A program made the position numbers and the translations under genes. Source: Georgfuchsia sp049276455 (GTDB lineage: Bacteria; Pseudomonadota; Gammaproteobacteria; Burkholderiales; Rhodocyclaceae). Taken from it: a stretch of DNA of 64,000 bases. The stretch lies in the NCBI GenBank assembly GCA_049276455.1, contig JBASWL010000224.1, positions 71,265-135,264 of the forward strand, read 5' to 3'. The notes beneath the pieces were generated by a model. The model did not search any database and was not told the DNA's origin. It saw only the letters and a program-made list of their open reading frames with translations. This document shows, piece after piece, positions 36,779 through 45,441 of the stretch (its first letter is position 1; each line of letters opens with the position of its first letter).

Positions 36779-37837
36779 ATGGCCGACCGACACAACGCCC
36801 TTGCGCGCCACCTTGCCATCGCCTTTACCCTGCTGGTGGTCTATGCCAGCCTGCATCCGTTCAGCGGCTGGCGCGATCTCGGTGCCCCGCTGCTGGCATG
36901 GCTGACCACAGGCTGGCTGCGCTATTCGACCTGGTTCGACATTGTCATCAATGTGGTCGGCTACCTGCCCTTCGGTTTTCTGTGGACCACGGTGCTGCAA
37001 CAACGCCTCGGACGCTTGCTGGCCATCGCTGTGGTGACCTTGCTTGGCGTCTTGCTGAGCGGGACCATGGAGACGATACAAAACTATTTGCCGCGCGTGC
37101 CCTCCAATCTCGATCTCGCCGGTAACACTCTGGGCGCCTTGTGCGGCGCCATCCTGGGTGTGCGCTGGGGCAGCGCACTGCTTTACGGCGGCCGTCTCGC
37201 CGCGCTGCGCGAACGAATCTTTTTGCCGGGCTTTGCCGGGGACAGCGGGTTGGTGTTAATGGGCTTCTGGCTGCTGACGCAGGTGAATCCCGAGTCGCTG
37301 CTGTTCGGCAACGGCGACCTGCGCCGTGCGCTTGGCATCGAACCGACGCTGGCTTTTGATGTATCGCACTTCTCCCACATCGAGGCCGCCATCGCCGCGA
37401 TCAACACCTTGGCGACCGGGTTGGTGCTGGCGGCATTGGGATTGAAGACGCGCGCCGTATTTTCCGTGCTGCTGCTTGGCATGACGATACGTACGCTGGC
37501 AGCAGCGATTCTGGTCGGCCCGGCGGCTTCCCTGCACTGGATGACGGGTGGCAATGCGAGCGGTGTCGCCATCGGCTGCCTGGCCCTGCTGCTCGCGGTT
37601 GGCCTCGTGCCGGCATTGCGCCGTACGCTCGCCGCGCTGGCCCTGCTGCTGGCAACGGTGCTGGTGAACCTTGCACCGCTGAATCCCTATCTTGCCGAGG
37701 CCGCTCAGATCTGGCGCGCGGGGCATTTTCTCAACTTCAACGGCCTGACCCGACTGCTGTCGATGTTGTGGCCATTTCTTGCGTTAGCATGGCTGCTACT
37801 ACCGGACCGGGATCCATGGAAAGCAAAGACAAAATAA
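36779..37837 (+). CDS. VanZ-like family membrane protein
   Basis: A polytopic protein of 352 residues. The N-terminal half shows the VanZ pattern: FDIVINVVGYLPFGFLW, then SGTMETIQNYLPRVPSNLDLAGNTLGA. The C-terminal half has about five further helices and is less conserved. VanZ gives low-level teicoplanin resistance in enterococci; in proteobacteria the role is unknown. It overlaps the MazG-like gene by 22 bases. Confidence 0.85.
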   Translation: MADRHNALARHLAIAFTLLVVYASLHPFSGWRDLGAPLLAWLTTGWLRYSTWFDIVINVVGYLPFGFLWTTVLQQRLGRLLAIAVVTLLGVLLSGTMETIQNYLPRVPSNLDLAGNTLGALCGAILGVRWGSALLYGGRLAALRERIFLPGFAGDSGLVLMGFWLLTQVNPESLLFGNGDLRRALGIEPTLAFDVSHFSHIEAAIAAINTLATGLVLAALGLKTRAVFSVLLLGMTIRTLAAAILVGPAASLHWMTGGNASGVAIGCLALLLAVGLVPALRRTLAALALLLATVLVNLAPLNPYLAEAAQIWRAGHFLNFNGLTRLLSMLWPFLALAWLLLPDRDPWKAKTK

Positions 37838-38145
37838 TCCAGTTGCGTGATGCCCTGCGCAAATTCACCGCCGCGCGCGACTGGCGCCAGTACCATACGC
37901 CGAAAAACCTTGCCATGGCGATGATTGTCGAAGCGGCCGAGCTGGTCGAGCAGTTCCAGTGGATGACGCCAGAACAGAGCCTGGCGCTGTCGGATCAACA
38001 ACACGCCGCCGTGCGCGACGAAGTGGCCGATACGCTGATCTATCTGATCGAACTGGCCGATGTGCTCGACATCGACCTCATCGCTGCAGCACACGACAAG
38101 ATGGCGAAGAATGCGATCAAATACCCAGTGAGGTGTGAGGGGTGA
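37816..38145 (+). CDS. MazG-like nucleotide pyrophosphohydrolase
   Basis: A 109-residue all-alpha NTP pyrophosphohydrolase of the MazG/dCTPase superfamily, likely house-cleaning of unusual nucleotides. Metal ligands are in EAAELVEQFQW and EVADTLIYLIELAD, the usual EExxE and ExxD arrangement. The N-terminus LRKFTAARDWRQYHTPKNLA is typical of the RS21-C6/MazG-like group. The start is the ATG before ESKDKI, inside the end of the VanZ-like gene. Confidence 0.9.
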   Translation: MESKDKIIQLRDALRKFTAARDWRQYHTPKNLAMAMIVEAAELVEQFQWMTPEQSLALSDQQHAAVRDEVADTLIYLIELADVLDIDLIAAAHDKMAKNAIKYPVRCEG

Positions 38146-38233
38146 GGAGGCAAGCCAGCGTGCTGGCGCGTGATGCGTCGGGGTTTCTCCTCACTCCTGA
38201 CGACTTGCTCCTCAAGCCTTTCAGGGAATTCGA

Positions 38234-38542
38234 ATGAGTCATTACAAGCGTCACGTCTTTTTCTGCACCAATCAGCGTGCGAACGGCGAAGCCTGCTGCC
38301 AGAATCATGGCGCCGACGAAATGCGCGCTTATGCCAAGGAACGCATGAAGGAACTGGTGCCGAAATCCGTAGGGCGCATGCGCATCAATTCCGCCGGCTG
38401 TCTTGACCGCTGTAACCTGGGCCCGGTGCTGGTGGTCTACCCTGATGGCGTCTGGTACTCGTATAGCGACAAAAAAGACATTGATGAAATCATCACCGAA
38501 CATCTGCTGCATGGCCGTATCGTAGAACGGCTGAAGATATAG
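38234..38542 (+). CDS. Thioredoxin-like [2Fe-2S] ferredoxin
   Basis: A 102-residue ferredoxin of the NuoE/Shethna-like fold. The cluster cysteines are likely C11, C21 or C22, C56 and C60 (FCTNQRANGEACC and GCLDRCNLGPV). The redox partner is unknown. It lies seven bases before the hydrolase gene and near ovoA, so it may be part of the same operon. A possible link to electron supply for OvoA is speculation. Confidence 0.9.
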   Translation: MSHYKRHVFFCTNQRANGEACCQNHGADEMRAYAKERMKELVPKSVGRMRINSAGCLDRCNLGPVLVVYPDGVWYSYSDKKDIDEIITEHLLHGRIVERLKI

Positions 38543-38549
38543 AAAGAAA

Positions 38550-39197
38550 ATGGCACACGAACGCATGCTGATCCCGGGACCGTCGGACGACATCGAGGTT
38601 TTCGTCGAGTCACGCGAAGCGCCGCAAGGCATGGTGATCGTCGGCCACCCGCATCCACTGTTCGGCGGCAGCGCCGACAACAAGGTGGTGACGACATTGG
38701 CGCGCGCCTTTCGCGAAATGAATTGCGTCACTCTACGGCCGAATTTTCGCGGCGTTGGCGCATCAAAAGGCGAGCACGATCACGGCATCGCCGAAACGGA
38801 TGATCTGCACGCGGTTTACGAATTTGCCCGGGCGCGGTTTGGCAACCTGCCGCTTTATCTTGCCGGCTTCTCCTTTGGGGCCTTCGTCATCACGCGCCTG
38901 GCCAAGCGCCTTGCCGACGAGGGGGCTCCGGCACGGCGACTGGTGCTGGTCGGCACCGCGGCCGGTCATGTTGAAGGCGCTCGCAGCTATGAGATGAGCG
39001 CGGTGCCGCAAGATACTATCGTCATACATGGTGCGAAGGACGAAACCGTGCGCCTGGAAAACGTGCTGCAATGGGCCGAGCCGCTCGAACTGCCGGTCAT
39101 TGTGGTGCCCGGCGCCGACCACTTCTTTCATCGCCGGTTGCATATCATCCGCGCCATCGTCCAGCGCAGCTTTCGTCCGCTGCCGGTTGGAGAATGA
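38550..39197 (+). CDS. Alpha/beta hydrolase
   Basis: A 215-residue hydrolase. The nucleophile motif is GFSFGAF (serine at about residue 110). HPHPLFGGSADNKVV near the N-terminus and PGADHFFHRRL (catalytic His) near the C-terminus are typical of the YsxL-like dienelactone hydrolase relatives. The substrate is unknown. Its stop codon overlaps the ovoA start as ATGA. Confidence 0.9.
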   Translation: MAHERMLIPGPSDDIEVFVESREAPQGMVIVGHPHPLFGGSADNKVVTTLARAFREMNCVTLRPNFRGVGASKGEHDHGIAETDDLHAVYEFARARFGNLPLYLAGFSFGAFVITRLAKRLADEGAPARRLVLVGTAAGHVEGARSYEMSAVPQDTIVIHGAKDETVRLENVLQWAEPLELPVIVVPGADHFFHRRLHIIRAIVQRSFRPLPVGE

Positions 39198-41332
39198 TTG
39201 TGGGTAATATCCTGTTCCCACGTACGCCGCTACTGGAGGGGAAAGATGTCGAGGCCAAGCGCGCCGAGATTCGGCATTATTTCCACGCCACCTGCGACCG
39301 CTACGAATCGCTGTTCGAAGTGCTCACTTGCGACGAGGCGTATTACAAGAAGCCGATCTCACTGCGTCATCCGCTGATTTTCTATCTCGGCCATACCGCG
39401 ACTTTCTTCATCAACAAGTTCATTCTGGCCGGGCTGATTGACAAGCGCATCAACCCCAGGTTCGAATCCATGTTTGCCGTCGGCGTCGACGAGATGAGCT
39501 GGGACGATCTCAACGAAGCGCACTACGACTGGCCAACGCCTGCGGAAGTCATGGCCTATCGGAGCGAGATGCGTGAGGTCGTGGATCGCGTCATCGCGGA
39601 AACGCCACTGACATTGCCGATAGGCTGGACGCATCCATTCTGGGTCGTGCTGATGGGCATCGAACATGAACGCATCCATCTGGAAACCTCGTCGGTGCTG
39701 ATCCGCCAGCACGACATCAAGTTCGTGAAACCGCATCCGGCCTGGATGCCTTGCCGTCAGTCCGGCGCTGCGCCACAGAACGATCTGGTGGCGATTGCGG
39801 CCGGAACCGTCAATGTCGGCAAGCCTTTCGACGACCCCATTTACGGCTGGGACAACGAGTACGGCCAGCATGAGGCCGAAGTGCCGACTTTCCAGGCCAG
39901 CCGCCATCTCGTCTCGAACCAGGAATTCCTCGCCTTTGTCGAAGCGGGCGGCTATGCCGACGACAGCGTATGGGAAGAGGAGGGCCTGCACTGGCGTCAG
40001 TTCGCACGGGCTACGCAGCCGACCTTCTGGATCAGGCGTGGTGCCGATTGGCACTTGCGCCTGATGTGCGAAGAAGTGCCGATGCCGTGGGACTGGCCGG
40101 TGGAAACCAACTATCACGAGGCCAAGGCTTTCTGTAACTGGAAGGCGCGTGCGACCGGCCTGCCGGTGCGCTTGCCGAGCGAAGACGAATGGTACCGGCT
40201 CTACGATAGCGCCGGTCTCAGCGATCCAGCCAGCGATGATGTCGTCGCGGCCAATTTGCATCTCGACCAATGGGCCTCGTCCTGTCCCGTGACACAGTTC
40301 CGTCACGGCGATTTGTACGATGTGGCCGGCAATGTCTGGCAATGGACTGAAACACCGACCTATCCCTTCGACCATTTCGCGGTGCATCCGATCTACGACG
40401 ACTTCACCACGCCTACCTTCGATGGCCGTCACAACCTGATCAAGGGCGGCGCATGGATTTCCTGCGGCAACGAATCTGTGCGCGCCTCGCGCTATGCCTT
40501 CCGCCGCCATTTCTTCCAGCACGCGGGCTTTCGTTATGTCGTGGCTGAACATGCACCGGCCTCTGCGGCCATCGGCTATGAAAGCGACCGCTCGCTGAGC
40601 GAGTACAGTGAATTCCACTACGGCGACGAATATTTCGGCGTACCGAACTTTCCCCGCGCGCTGGCACAGGTCGCCATTGAGGCGATGGGCCAGCGGCCAG
40701 CGAGGAGGGCGCTCGATCTCGGTTGTGCCACGGGCCGAGCCAGTTTCGAACTGGCGCGCCATTTCGAGCACGTTCATGGCATCGATTTCTCGGCACGCTT
40801 CATTGGTGTCGGGGCTCGCCTCGCCGAGCAGGGGGTGCTGCGCTACACACTCGCCGAGGAAGGCGAACTGGTGCTCTACAAGGAGCGCACGCTGGCCGAA
40901 TTCGGGCTGGACGCAGTGCGTCACAAGGTCGAGTTCCATCAGGGCGATGCCTGCAACCTGAAGGACATCTTTACTGGTTACGATCTGGTGATTGCCGCCA
41001 ACCTCATCGACCGCCTCTATAGCCCGGCGAAATTTCTGCAATCGGTGCATGAGCGCATCAACCCCGGCGGCCTGCTGCTGATCGCTTCGCCCTATACCTG
41101 GCTTGAAGAGTACACGCCGCGTAGCGAATGGCTGGGCGGCTTCAAGCGCGATGGGGAGAGTTTCACCACGCTCGACGGCCTGAAGCAAATGCTCGATACG
41201 CATTTCCGCCTTATCGAAGGTCCGCGCGAAGTGCCCTTGGTGATCCGCGAAACACGGCACAAATTTCAGCACAGCCTGTCGGAAGTGACGATCTGGGAAA
41301 AACGAACTGAACAGGATCAGGCCGGGGGATAG
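39194..41332 (+). CDS. ovoA: OvoA: 5-histidylcysteine sulfoxide synthase / mercaptohistidine methyltransferase
   Basis: Makes the ovothiol backbone: an iron enzyme joins cysteine to C5 of histidine as a sulfoxide, and a fused SAM methyltransferase methylates the imidazole after C-S lyase action. The 712-residue product has a DinB-like domain with the iron motif H158-x3-H162-x-E164 (HERIHLE), a second His in LGHTATFF, an FGE-sulfatase-like domain (about 190-460, ending GGAWISCGNESVRASRYAFR) and a methyltransferase (LDLGCATGRASFELARHF). All three parts are intact. The start overlaps the hydrolase stop. No separate C-S lyase gene is seen nearby. Confidence 0.93.
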   Translation: MIVGNILFPRTPLLEGKDVEAKRAEIRHYFHATCDRYESLFEVLTCDEAYYKKPISLRHPLIFYLGHTATFFINKFILAGLIDKRINPRFESMFAVGVDEMSWDDLNEAHYDWPTPAEVMAYRSEMREVVDRVIAETPLTLPIGWTHPFWVVLMGIEHERIHLETSSVLIRQHDIKFVKPHPAWMPCRQSGAAPQNDLVAIAAGTVNVGKPFDDPIYGWDNEYGQHEAEVPTFQASRHLVSNQEFLAFVEAGGYADDSVWEEEGLHWRQFARATQPTFWIRRGADWHLRLMCEEVPMPWDWPVETNYHEAKAFCNWKARATGLPVRLPSEDEWYRLYDSAGLSDPASDDVVAANLHLDQWASSCPVTQFRHGDLYDVAGNVWQWTETPTYPFDHFAVHPIYDDFTTPTFDGRHNLIKGGAWISCGNESVRASRYAFRRHFFQHAGFRYVVAEHAPASAAIGYESDRSLSEYSEFHYGDEYFGVPNFPRALAQVAIEAMGQRPARRALDLGCATGRASFELARHFEHVHGIDFSARFIGVGARLAEQGVLRYTLAEEGELVLYKERTLAEFGLDAVRHKVEFHQGDACNLKDIFTGYDLVIAANLIDRLYSPAKFLQSVHERINPGGLLLIASPYTWLEEYTPRSEWLGGFKRDGESFTTLDGLKQMLDTHFRLIEGPREVPLVIRETRHKFQHSLSEVTIWEKRTEQDQAGG

Positions 41333-42873
41333 GCTGGCAGCAAGGTGAGGCGCAGGTCATCCAAAGCGCCCCCGACAGTGAAGTGATAAAGGCTTTGCCA
41401 AGCGCTTCCTTGCAAGCCAAGCAGCGCATGCATCTCGTCGTCGAGGAAGCAGCCGATGCCGGTACCGCGAATGCCGGCTGCTTCGGCCTCCAGATAGAGC
41501 ACCTGTCCCAGCATGCCGCACTCCCAGTGCAGCGTGCGATAGCGCCACGGCGCTTCTTCTGTGATCTCGTAGTGGGCCAGCATCCCCAAGGCAAAGCACG
41601 AATCTGCGGCGATATCCTGGTCGCATGAAATGCCGCGCGCAACATCACGCAGGTCATGGGGAACCAGCAAATAGAGTGGCAGAGCGGGCGGGCCGACTTT
41701 CTGCCAGAGCCAGTCCGGCCGCAGTGTTGCCTTCAGCATGGCTAACGCCTGTGGATTGCGGACCAGTAGGTACAGCCCCGGATCCAGGTTGTCGACCCGA
41801 TGCACGAAAACAGCCAGATGGACTTCTGCCTGCCACGGCCAGGCAGACCAGAGCGGCGCGGCAACGTGGGGCAGGGTGGCGTCAAGCATGGCGAAGAACT
41901 TGTCGGCGCTGATCCGCGTCGTCGCATCATAGCTGACCGCACTGCGGCGTTGTCGAATGAGGGTTGCCGCAGGGATATCGTTTTCCTCATCTGTTGAAAC
42001 AGGCGCATCCGTGATGGTTCCCGCTTTGTCCGACAGTGGTTCCAGATGCGGCTTGACGGTGACCCGGACGACCTGTTCGATATCGGGCCAATCCACATGT
42101 TCGCGGCTCAAGCGATTCGGCGTGCCATGGAATTGTGCCGGGGGAGGCGGCAGCGCAGGTGATTCGCCGGGGCCGATCCACAACAGGCAATCTGGCTCTT
42201 CATGCTCGGCAAGGCCCATGTCGCGGTCAAGCCCGAGCAGCGCCGCGATCTCGGCATCTGATGGTGCGGCCAGCAACCGTGCGCGCCAGCCCAGTGCCGC
42301 TGCGGCAAGACAGACGGCGGCAAGCGCATGGCCGCAATCCTCCTGGCAGTAGCGAAACGCGCGCATGCCGTACTTCCATGCCTCGCGCCAATGGATGCTC
42401 GTCAGCCCGATGAATATGCCATTCAGTTCAGTCGGCGCATCCCGGACGCCACGCTGCTCAAGCACATGATCGCGGCTTGCGTAGTGATAAACGCCCGCAG
42501 CAAGACCCGGAATGTTCCCGGTGACAAGATAGCCTTCGGTCGGATGCAAGTTGCCGCTGGAAGGATTGCAGCGCAAGGCCCAGGAAGCGTCGCCTTGAGA
42601 TTTCCAGGCAGAGATTGCCAGCGACAATTCAAACAATATCCCGATCGAGTCAACGTCGAGCGCGCGCGGCGGCGGCAGGTTTCCATTGCGCAGCGCGCCG
42701 TAGCGCGTCTTGAGCCCATCTGCGCCAAGCGGCAGGTCGATACGCCGGGCGCCTGCGTAACAACGGAAAGGATCCGGCTGATTGGCCCAGTCCAGCCATC
42801 CCGGCCCTGCCGCATAGCGACCCGGACGATGCTTGCTGCGCTGGTGGTAATCGGAGAGCAAGTAGTCTGTCAT
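41317..42873 (-). CDS. SagB-type nitroreductase family protein with two nitroreductase domains
   Basis: A 518-residue protein built from two FMN nitroreductase-like halves. The first (about 60-215) has NPSSGNLHPTEGYL and EDCGHALAAVCLAAAALGW; the second (about 300-510) has RQRRSAVSYDA, CFALGMLAHYE and GIGCFLDDEMHALLGL. SagB-type proteins oxidise azolines in peptide toxins, but stand-alone double-domain members are common and unassigned. No precursor peptide or YcaO gene is nearby. It ends 16 bases inside the convergent ovoA. Confidence 0.85.
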   Translation of the reverse strand: MTDYLLSDYHQRSKHRPGRYAAGPGWLDWANQPDPFRCYAGARRIDLPLGADGLKTRYGALRNGNLPPPRALDVDSIGILFELSLAISAWKSQGDASWALRCNPSSGNLHPTEGYLVTGNIPGLAAGVYHYASRDHVLEQRGVRDAPTELNGIFIGLTSIHWREAWKYGMRAFRYCQEDCGHALAAVCLAAAALGWRARLLAAPSDAEIAALLGLDRDMGLAEHEEPDCLLWIGPGESPALPPPPAQFHGTPNRLSREHVDWPDIEQVVRVTVKPHLEPLSDKAGTITDAPVSTDEENDIPAATLIRQRRSAVSYDATTRISADKFFAMLDATLPHVAAPLWSAWPWQAEVHLAVFVHRVDNLDPGLYLLVRNPQALAMLKATLRPDWLWQKVGPPALPLYLLVPHDLRDVARGISCDQDIAADSCFALGMLAHYEITEEAPWRYRTLHWECGMLGQVLYLEAEAAGIRGTGIGCFLDDEMHALLGLQGSAWQSLYHFTVGGALDDLRLTLLPAYPPA

Positions 42874-42900
42874 GGCGCAAGTGCAAGTACGGAATTCAGC

Positions 42901-43677
42901 TTAGCACGCCGCTTTGTGCCGGCTTGCCGGATCCTGACGATAGAACAGCGCGAGTTGCTCATAGACCGCCGGGAACTGATGGCGCAAGGCATGCGGATCG
43001 GCGAAGAAATATTCACTCGTCACGGCGAAGAACTCTTCCGGCGCTGTCGCGCCATAGGCATTGATACCGGGATGCCCCTCCTCCTGTTGCTGCTGCAAGC
43101 GGCTGAAAGCATCGCTGAAAACTGCCGACCACTGCTGCCGCACCATGCCAGGATGCAGCGGCGGCATGCCGTTGGCGCTACCGTCCAGCATGTCCAGCTT
43201 GTGGGCAAATTCATGCACTACCACATTGAAGCCGGGGTCTGGCTCGCTCAGGTCGTGGGCCACATCATCCCAGGAGAGGATTACCGGCCCGCGCGACCAG
43301 GATTCGCCGCTCAATATCCGATCCTGGCGCGAGACCAGTCCCATTGCATCGGTATTGTCCCGCACCACCCGAAAGGCGCCCGGATAAATCACCACCTCAA
43401 CCCATCCGTCGTAGCAGTCCAGCCCCAGTTTCAAAATCAGCAGACAAGCCTGGGCGGCCACGGCGAGCGCCATCTCCGCAGACACGGTCAGGCCGCTGGC
43501 CCCGCTGATTTCCTTGCGCTGCAGGAACAGGGTGGTCAGTGCCCGCAAATGGGCCTTTTCCACGGCCGAGAGGCCGCTGAATATGTCGGCCTCGCGCATC
43601 AACCGGTTCCACGCGTCGCGGGGAACGGGATGGTGTCGGAGCGTGTAGCGAATACGCTTATGCGCGAACCACTTCAT
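42901..43677 (-). CDS. mtfA: Zinc-dependent peptidase MtfA family (M90)
   Basis: A 258-residue cytoplasmic peptidase. The active site is HEFAHKLDMLDG, an HExxH motif. MtfA in enterobacteria binds the repressor Mlc and so affects glucose uptake; in betaproteobacteria the partner is unknown. It reads in the same direction as the SagB-type gene, 27 bases upstream of it. A long frame on the opposite strand here is a codon-usage shadow. Confidence 0.93.
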   Translation of the reverse strand: MKWFAHKRIRYTLRHHPVPRDAWNRLMREADIFSGLSAVEKAHLRALTTLFLQRKEISGASGLTVSAEMALAVAAQACLLILKLGLDCYDGWVEVVIYPGAFRVVRDNTDAMGLVSRQDRILSGESWSRGPVILSWDDVAHDLSEPDPGFNVVVHEFAHKLDMLDGSANGMPPLHPGMVRQQWSAVFSDAFSRLQQQQEEGHPGINAYGATAPEEFFAVTSEYFFADPHALRHQFPAVYEQLALFYRQDPASRHKAAC

Positions 43678-44213
43678 GGTAATAATGGAAACACTTCATG
43701 CTGTTCAGGGGGCACGAAACTGTGGGGCAAAAGGCTTGCATGATCCTATCCTGACATACATGGGGATGTGTGCCCAGCATCGGACAAAACAGCATGAGTC
43801 GCGTTAACAGACCTGTGTGTTTCCTTGTCATCGCCAACGGGGCAACAACCGCAGGCCTTGAGCAGCTGGCCGGTAGGGTGAGTAGGCGCCTGCGCCGGTA
43901 AGCCGACGTTCCCCCGAAAGTGCAGTTTTATCAACGGCAGCAATGTGGAACGTGCCTCACTGAGCACAATCGGCCACGAAGAGCCAGTTGCGCCCTCAGA
44001 GCCTTACTGTTCTGAATGACCGGTACTGGAAGAACATCAGCCGGCAGCCAGGTAACGCAGATATAACTAACTAAAGTTATATACAAGTAAACCCGTTATA
44101 GACGCAGAATTCCTTTCGAGGAACCTCGCATCGTACTTGCGCATAGGCTATGGGCAAGTAAATCACCGTCTCGTATCCGTCCCGAGAGGTGTAATAACAG
44201 GAGCAATGAAATC
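43678..44213. other. 536-base spacer with a 22-bp palindrome
   Basis: No gene with supporting similarity is visible. From about 44040 it becomes AT-rich and contains the palindrome at 44061-44082, a likely promoter/operator zone for the CheW-CZB gene downstream. The rest is unremarkable. Confidence 0.5.
44061..44082. promoter_or_regulatory. Operator-like palindrome upstream of the CheW-CZB gene
   Basis: ATATAACT and AGTTATAT form perfect eight-base arms around AACTAA, 132 bases before the start codon, in an AT-rich patch of otherwise GC-rich DNA. It is too AT-rich for a terminator and fits a dimeric regulator site. Confidence 0.45.
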
Positions 44214-45056
44214 ATGCAGCGCTCGACCCCAGGTTTGTCATCTGATAAACAGGTCACCATAGTGTCGGACGACAATTTGCAAGTTCTTCTGTTCAAGCTG
44301 GGCACTCGCAGTTTCGGTGTGCCGCTGGAACATGTTCGCTATGTTGCTCGAATGCCATCCGACTTTGCGAGTAGCGGCCCCGAAGCCGAGGGCCATTTTG
44401 TTTTCGAGGGCAACCCGCTTACCTACGTATCGTTATGGGATGAACTGGGGATGAAGTCGGAATATATTGAATACGAGGAAATGCAGGCGATGCTGCCGCA
44501 GCGCCTGCAGGATCATATCGACTGGATGAGCGCACTCGAAAACTCGATCCAGACCGGGACAGCCTTCGCAAAGGCGCGTAGCCCCCGCGAATGCGCCTTT
44601 GGGAAATGGTTTTATGCCTACCATCCCATAGACCGGAGGCTGTCACTTCTGCTACGTCAGTTCGAAAGTCCCCATGCCATGATTCATGGCCTTGCTGACA
44701 GGCTGCTGGGAATGGAGCGCGGCGATGCCATGCGTGCCTTCGAAGAGGCAAAAAACACCACGCTCGCCACCCTGTTGCGGCTGTTCGACGATGCACAGAA
44801 ACTCATCGTGGAGTTGCAAAGGCGGATAGCCATAATCGTCATCAATGGCGCCGATACCTGCGCCATCGGCGCGGACAGCGTGCGTGACATCGTGGACGTA
44901 CCCGTCGAGCAAGTTAAGCGGAATGAGGGCAAGACGCCTGGGGTGGAATCGAATGCTGCGTCTGCGCTCATCATCCTCGATGACCGCACGGTTATACCTC
45001 TGCTTAACTGGCACAAGTTTTGTGGCGCGGGGGCAAAGCATAGACCAATTCACTAG
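44214..45056 (+). CDS. CheW-like protein with an inserted CZB (chemoreceptor zinc-binding) domain
   Basis: A 280-residue soluble protein with an unusual layout. Residues 20-85 match the first CheW subdomain (VLLFKLGTRSFGVPLEHVRY, then PLTYVSLWDELG). Residues 95-200 are a CZB four-helix domain with ligands H101 (DHIDW), C127 (CAFGKW), H154 and H158. Residues 204-270 match the second CheW subdomain (RIAIIVINGADTCAIGADSV to IPLLNWHKFC). CheW couples receptors to CheA; CZB binds zinc and senses hypochlorous acid or zinc in known receptors. No receptor or CheA is adjacent, so it stands alone. Confidence 0.85.
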   Translation: MQRSTPGLSSDKQVTIVSDDNLQVLLFKLGTRSFGVPLEHVRYVARMPSDFASSGPEAEGHFVFEGNPLTYVSLWDELGMKSEYIEYEEMQAMLPQRLQDHIDWMSALENSIQTGTAFAKARSPRECAFGKWFYAYHPIDRRLSLLLRQFESPHAMIHGLADRLLGMERGDAMRAFEEAKNTTLATLLRLFDDAQKLIVELQRRIAIIVINGADTCAIGADSVRDIVDVPVEQVKRNEGKTPGVESNAASALIILDDRTVIPLLNWHKFCGAGAKHRPIH

Positions 45057-45441
45057 CTACAATCCGCTGGTGGATTGATCGTCTGAATAATGGCGCAACC
45101 TGCCATTCAACCCGCCCCCCGCCCCCCGTCCGACGTCGGGTAACCAATCCTTGGCAGAAGTGGTTAGCTCGGATCTCCGCAGGCCGCTATGGCCGAACTG
45201 GAGGCATACACGGATTCATCATGACGGACAGGTCGTCGGCCAAAGCGGGCGGTCACTAAGCTATTTGTAGCAGCCTGCAAACCGCCGCATTGCTGCCGGA
45301 TAGCACCCGCTGCCAATGAGTGTCGGCTTAAGTTTCTACACGCGCGAACTATCGGCGCAAATCCGGTATTTCGTCCATTGGATGTGGTTTGAGCGAAGCG
45401 AAAATATTAGGATTAAATAGTTACTGAGGCAGAATCTACAT
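45057..45441. other. Non-coding left flank of the defence island
   Basis: This 385-base stretch separates the CheW-CZB gene from the island's first gene. It contains a C-rich run near 45110 and an AT-rich patch from about 45390. I see no tRNA, integrase or clear attachment repeat. Confidence 0.4.

Noticed and set aside
39359..41272. A 637-codon open frame on the minus strand
   Set aside because: It is a shadow of ovoA, whose iron motif and methyltransferase motif fix the coding strand.
42328..43743. A 471-codon open frame on the plus strand
   Set aside because: It lies antisense to the SagB-type and mtfA genes, both of which carry clear family motifs. Its translation shows no domain and follows from the GC-rich codon use of the real genes.
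44214..45056. Classification of the CheW-CZB gene as a chemoreceptor
   Set aside because: It has no membrane helix and no receptor signalling hairpin; both flanks of the CZB part fit CheW.
45057..45441. Attachment site, tRNA or integrase at the island's left border
   Set aside because: I read both flanks and found no tRNA, no integrase gene and no convincing matching direct repeat; the entry mechanism is unresolved.
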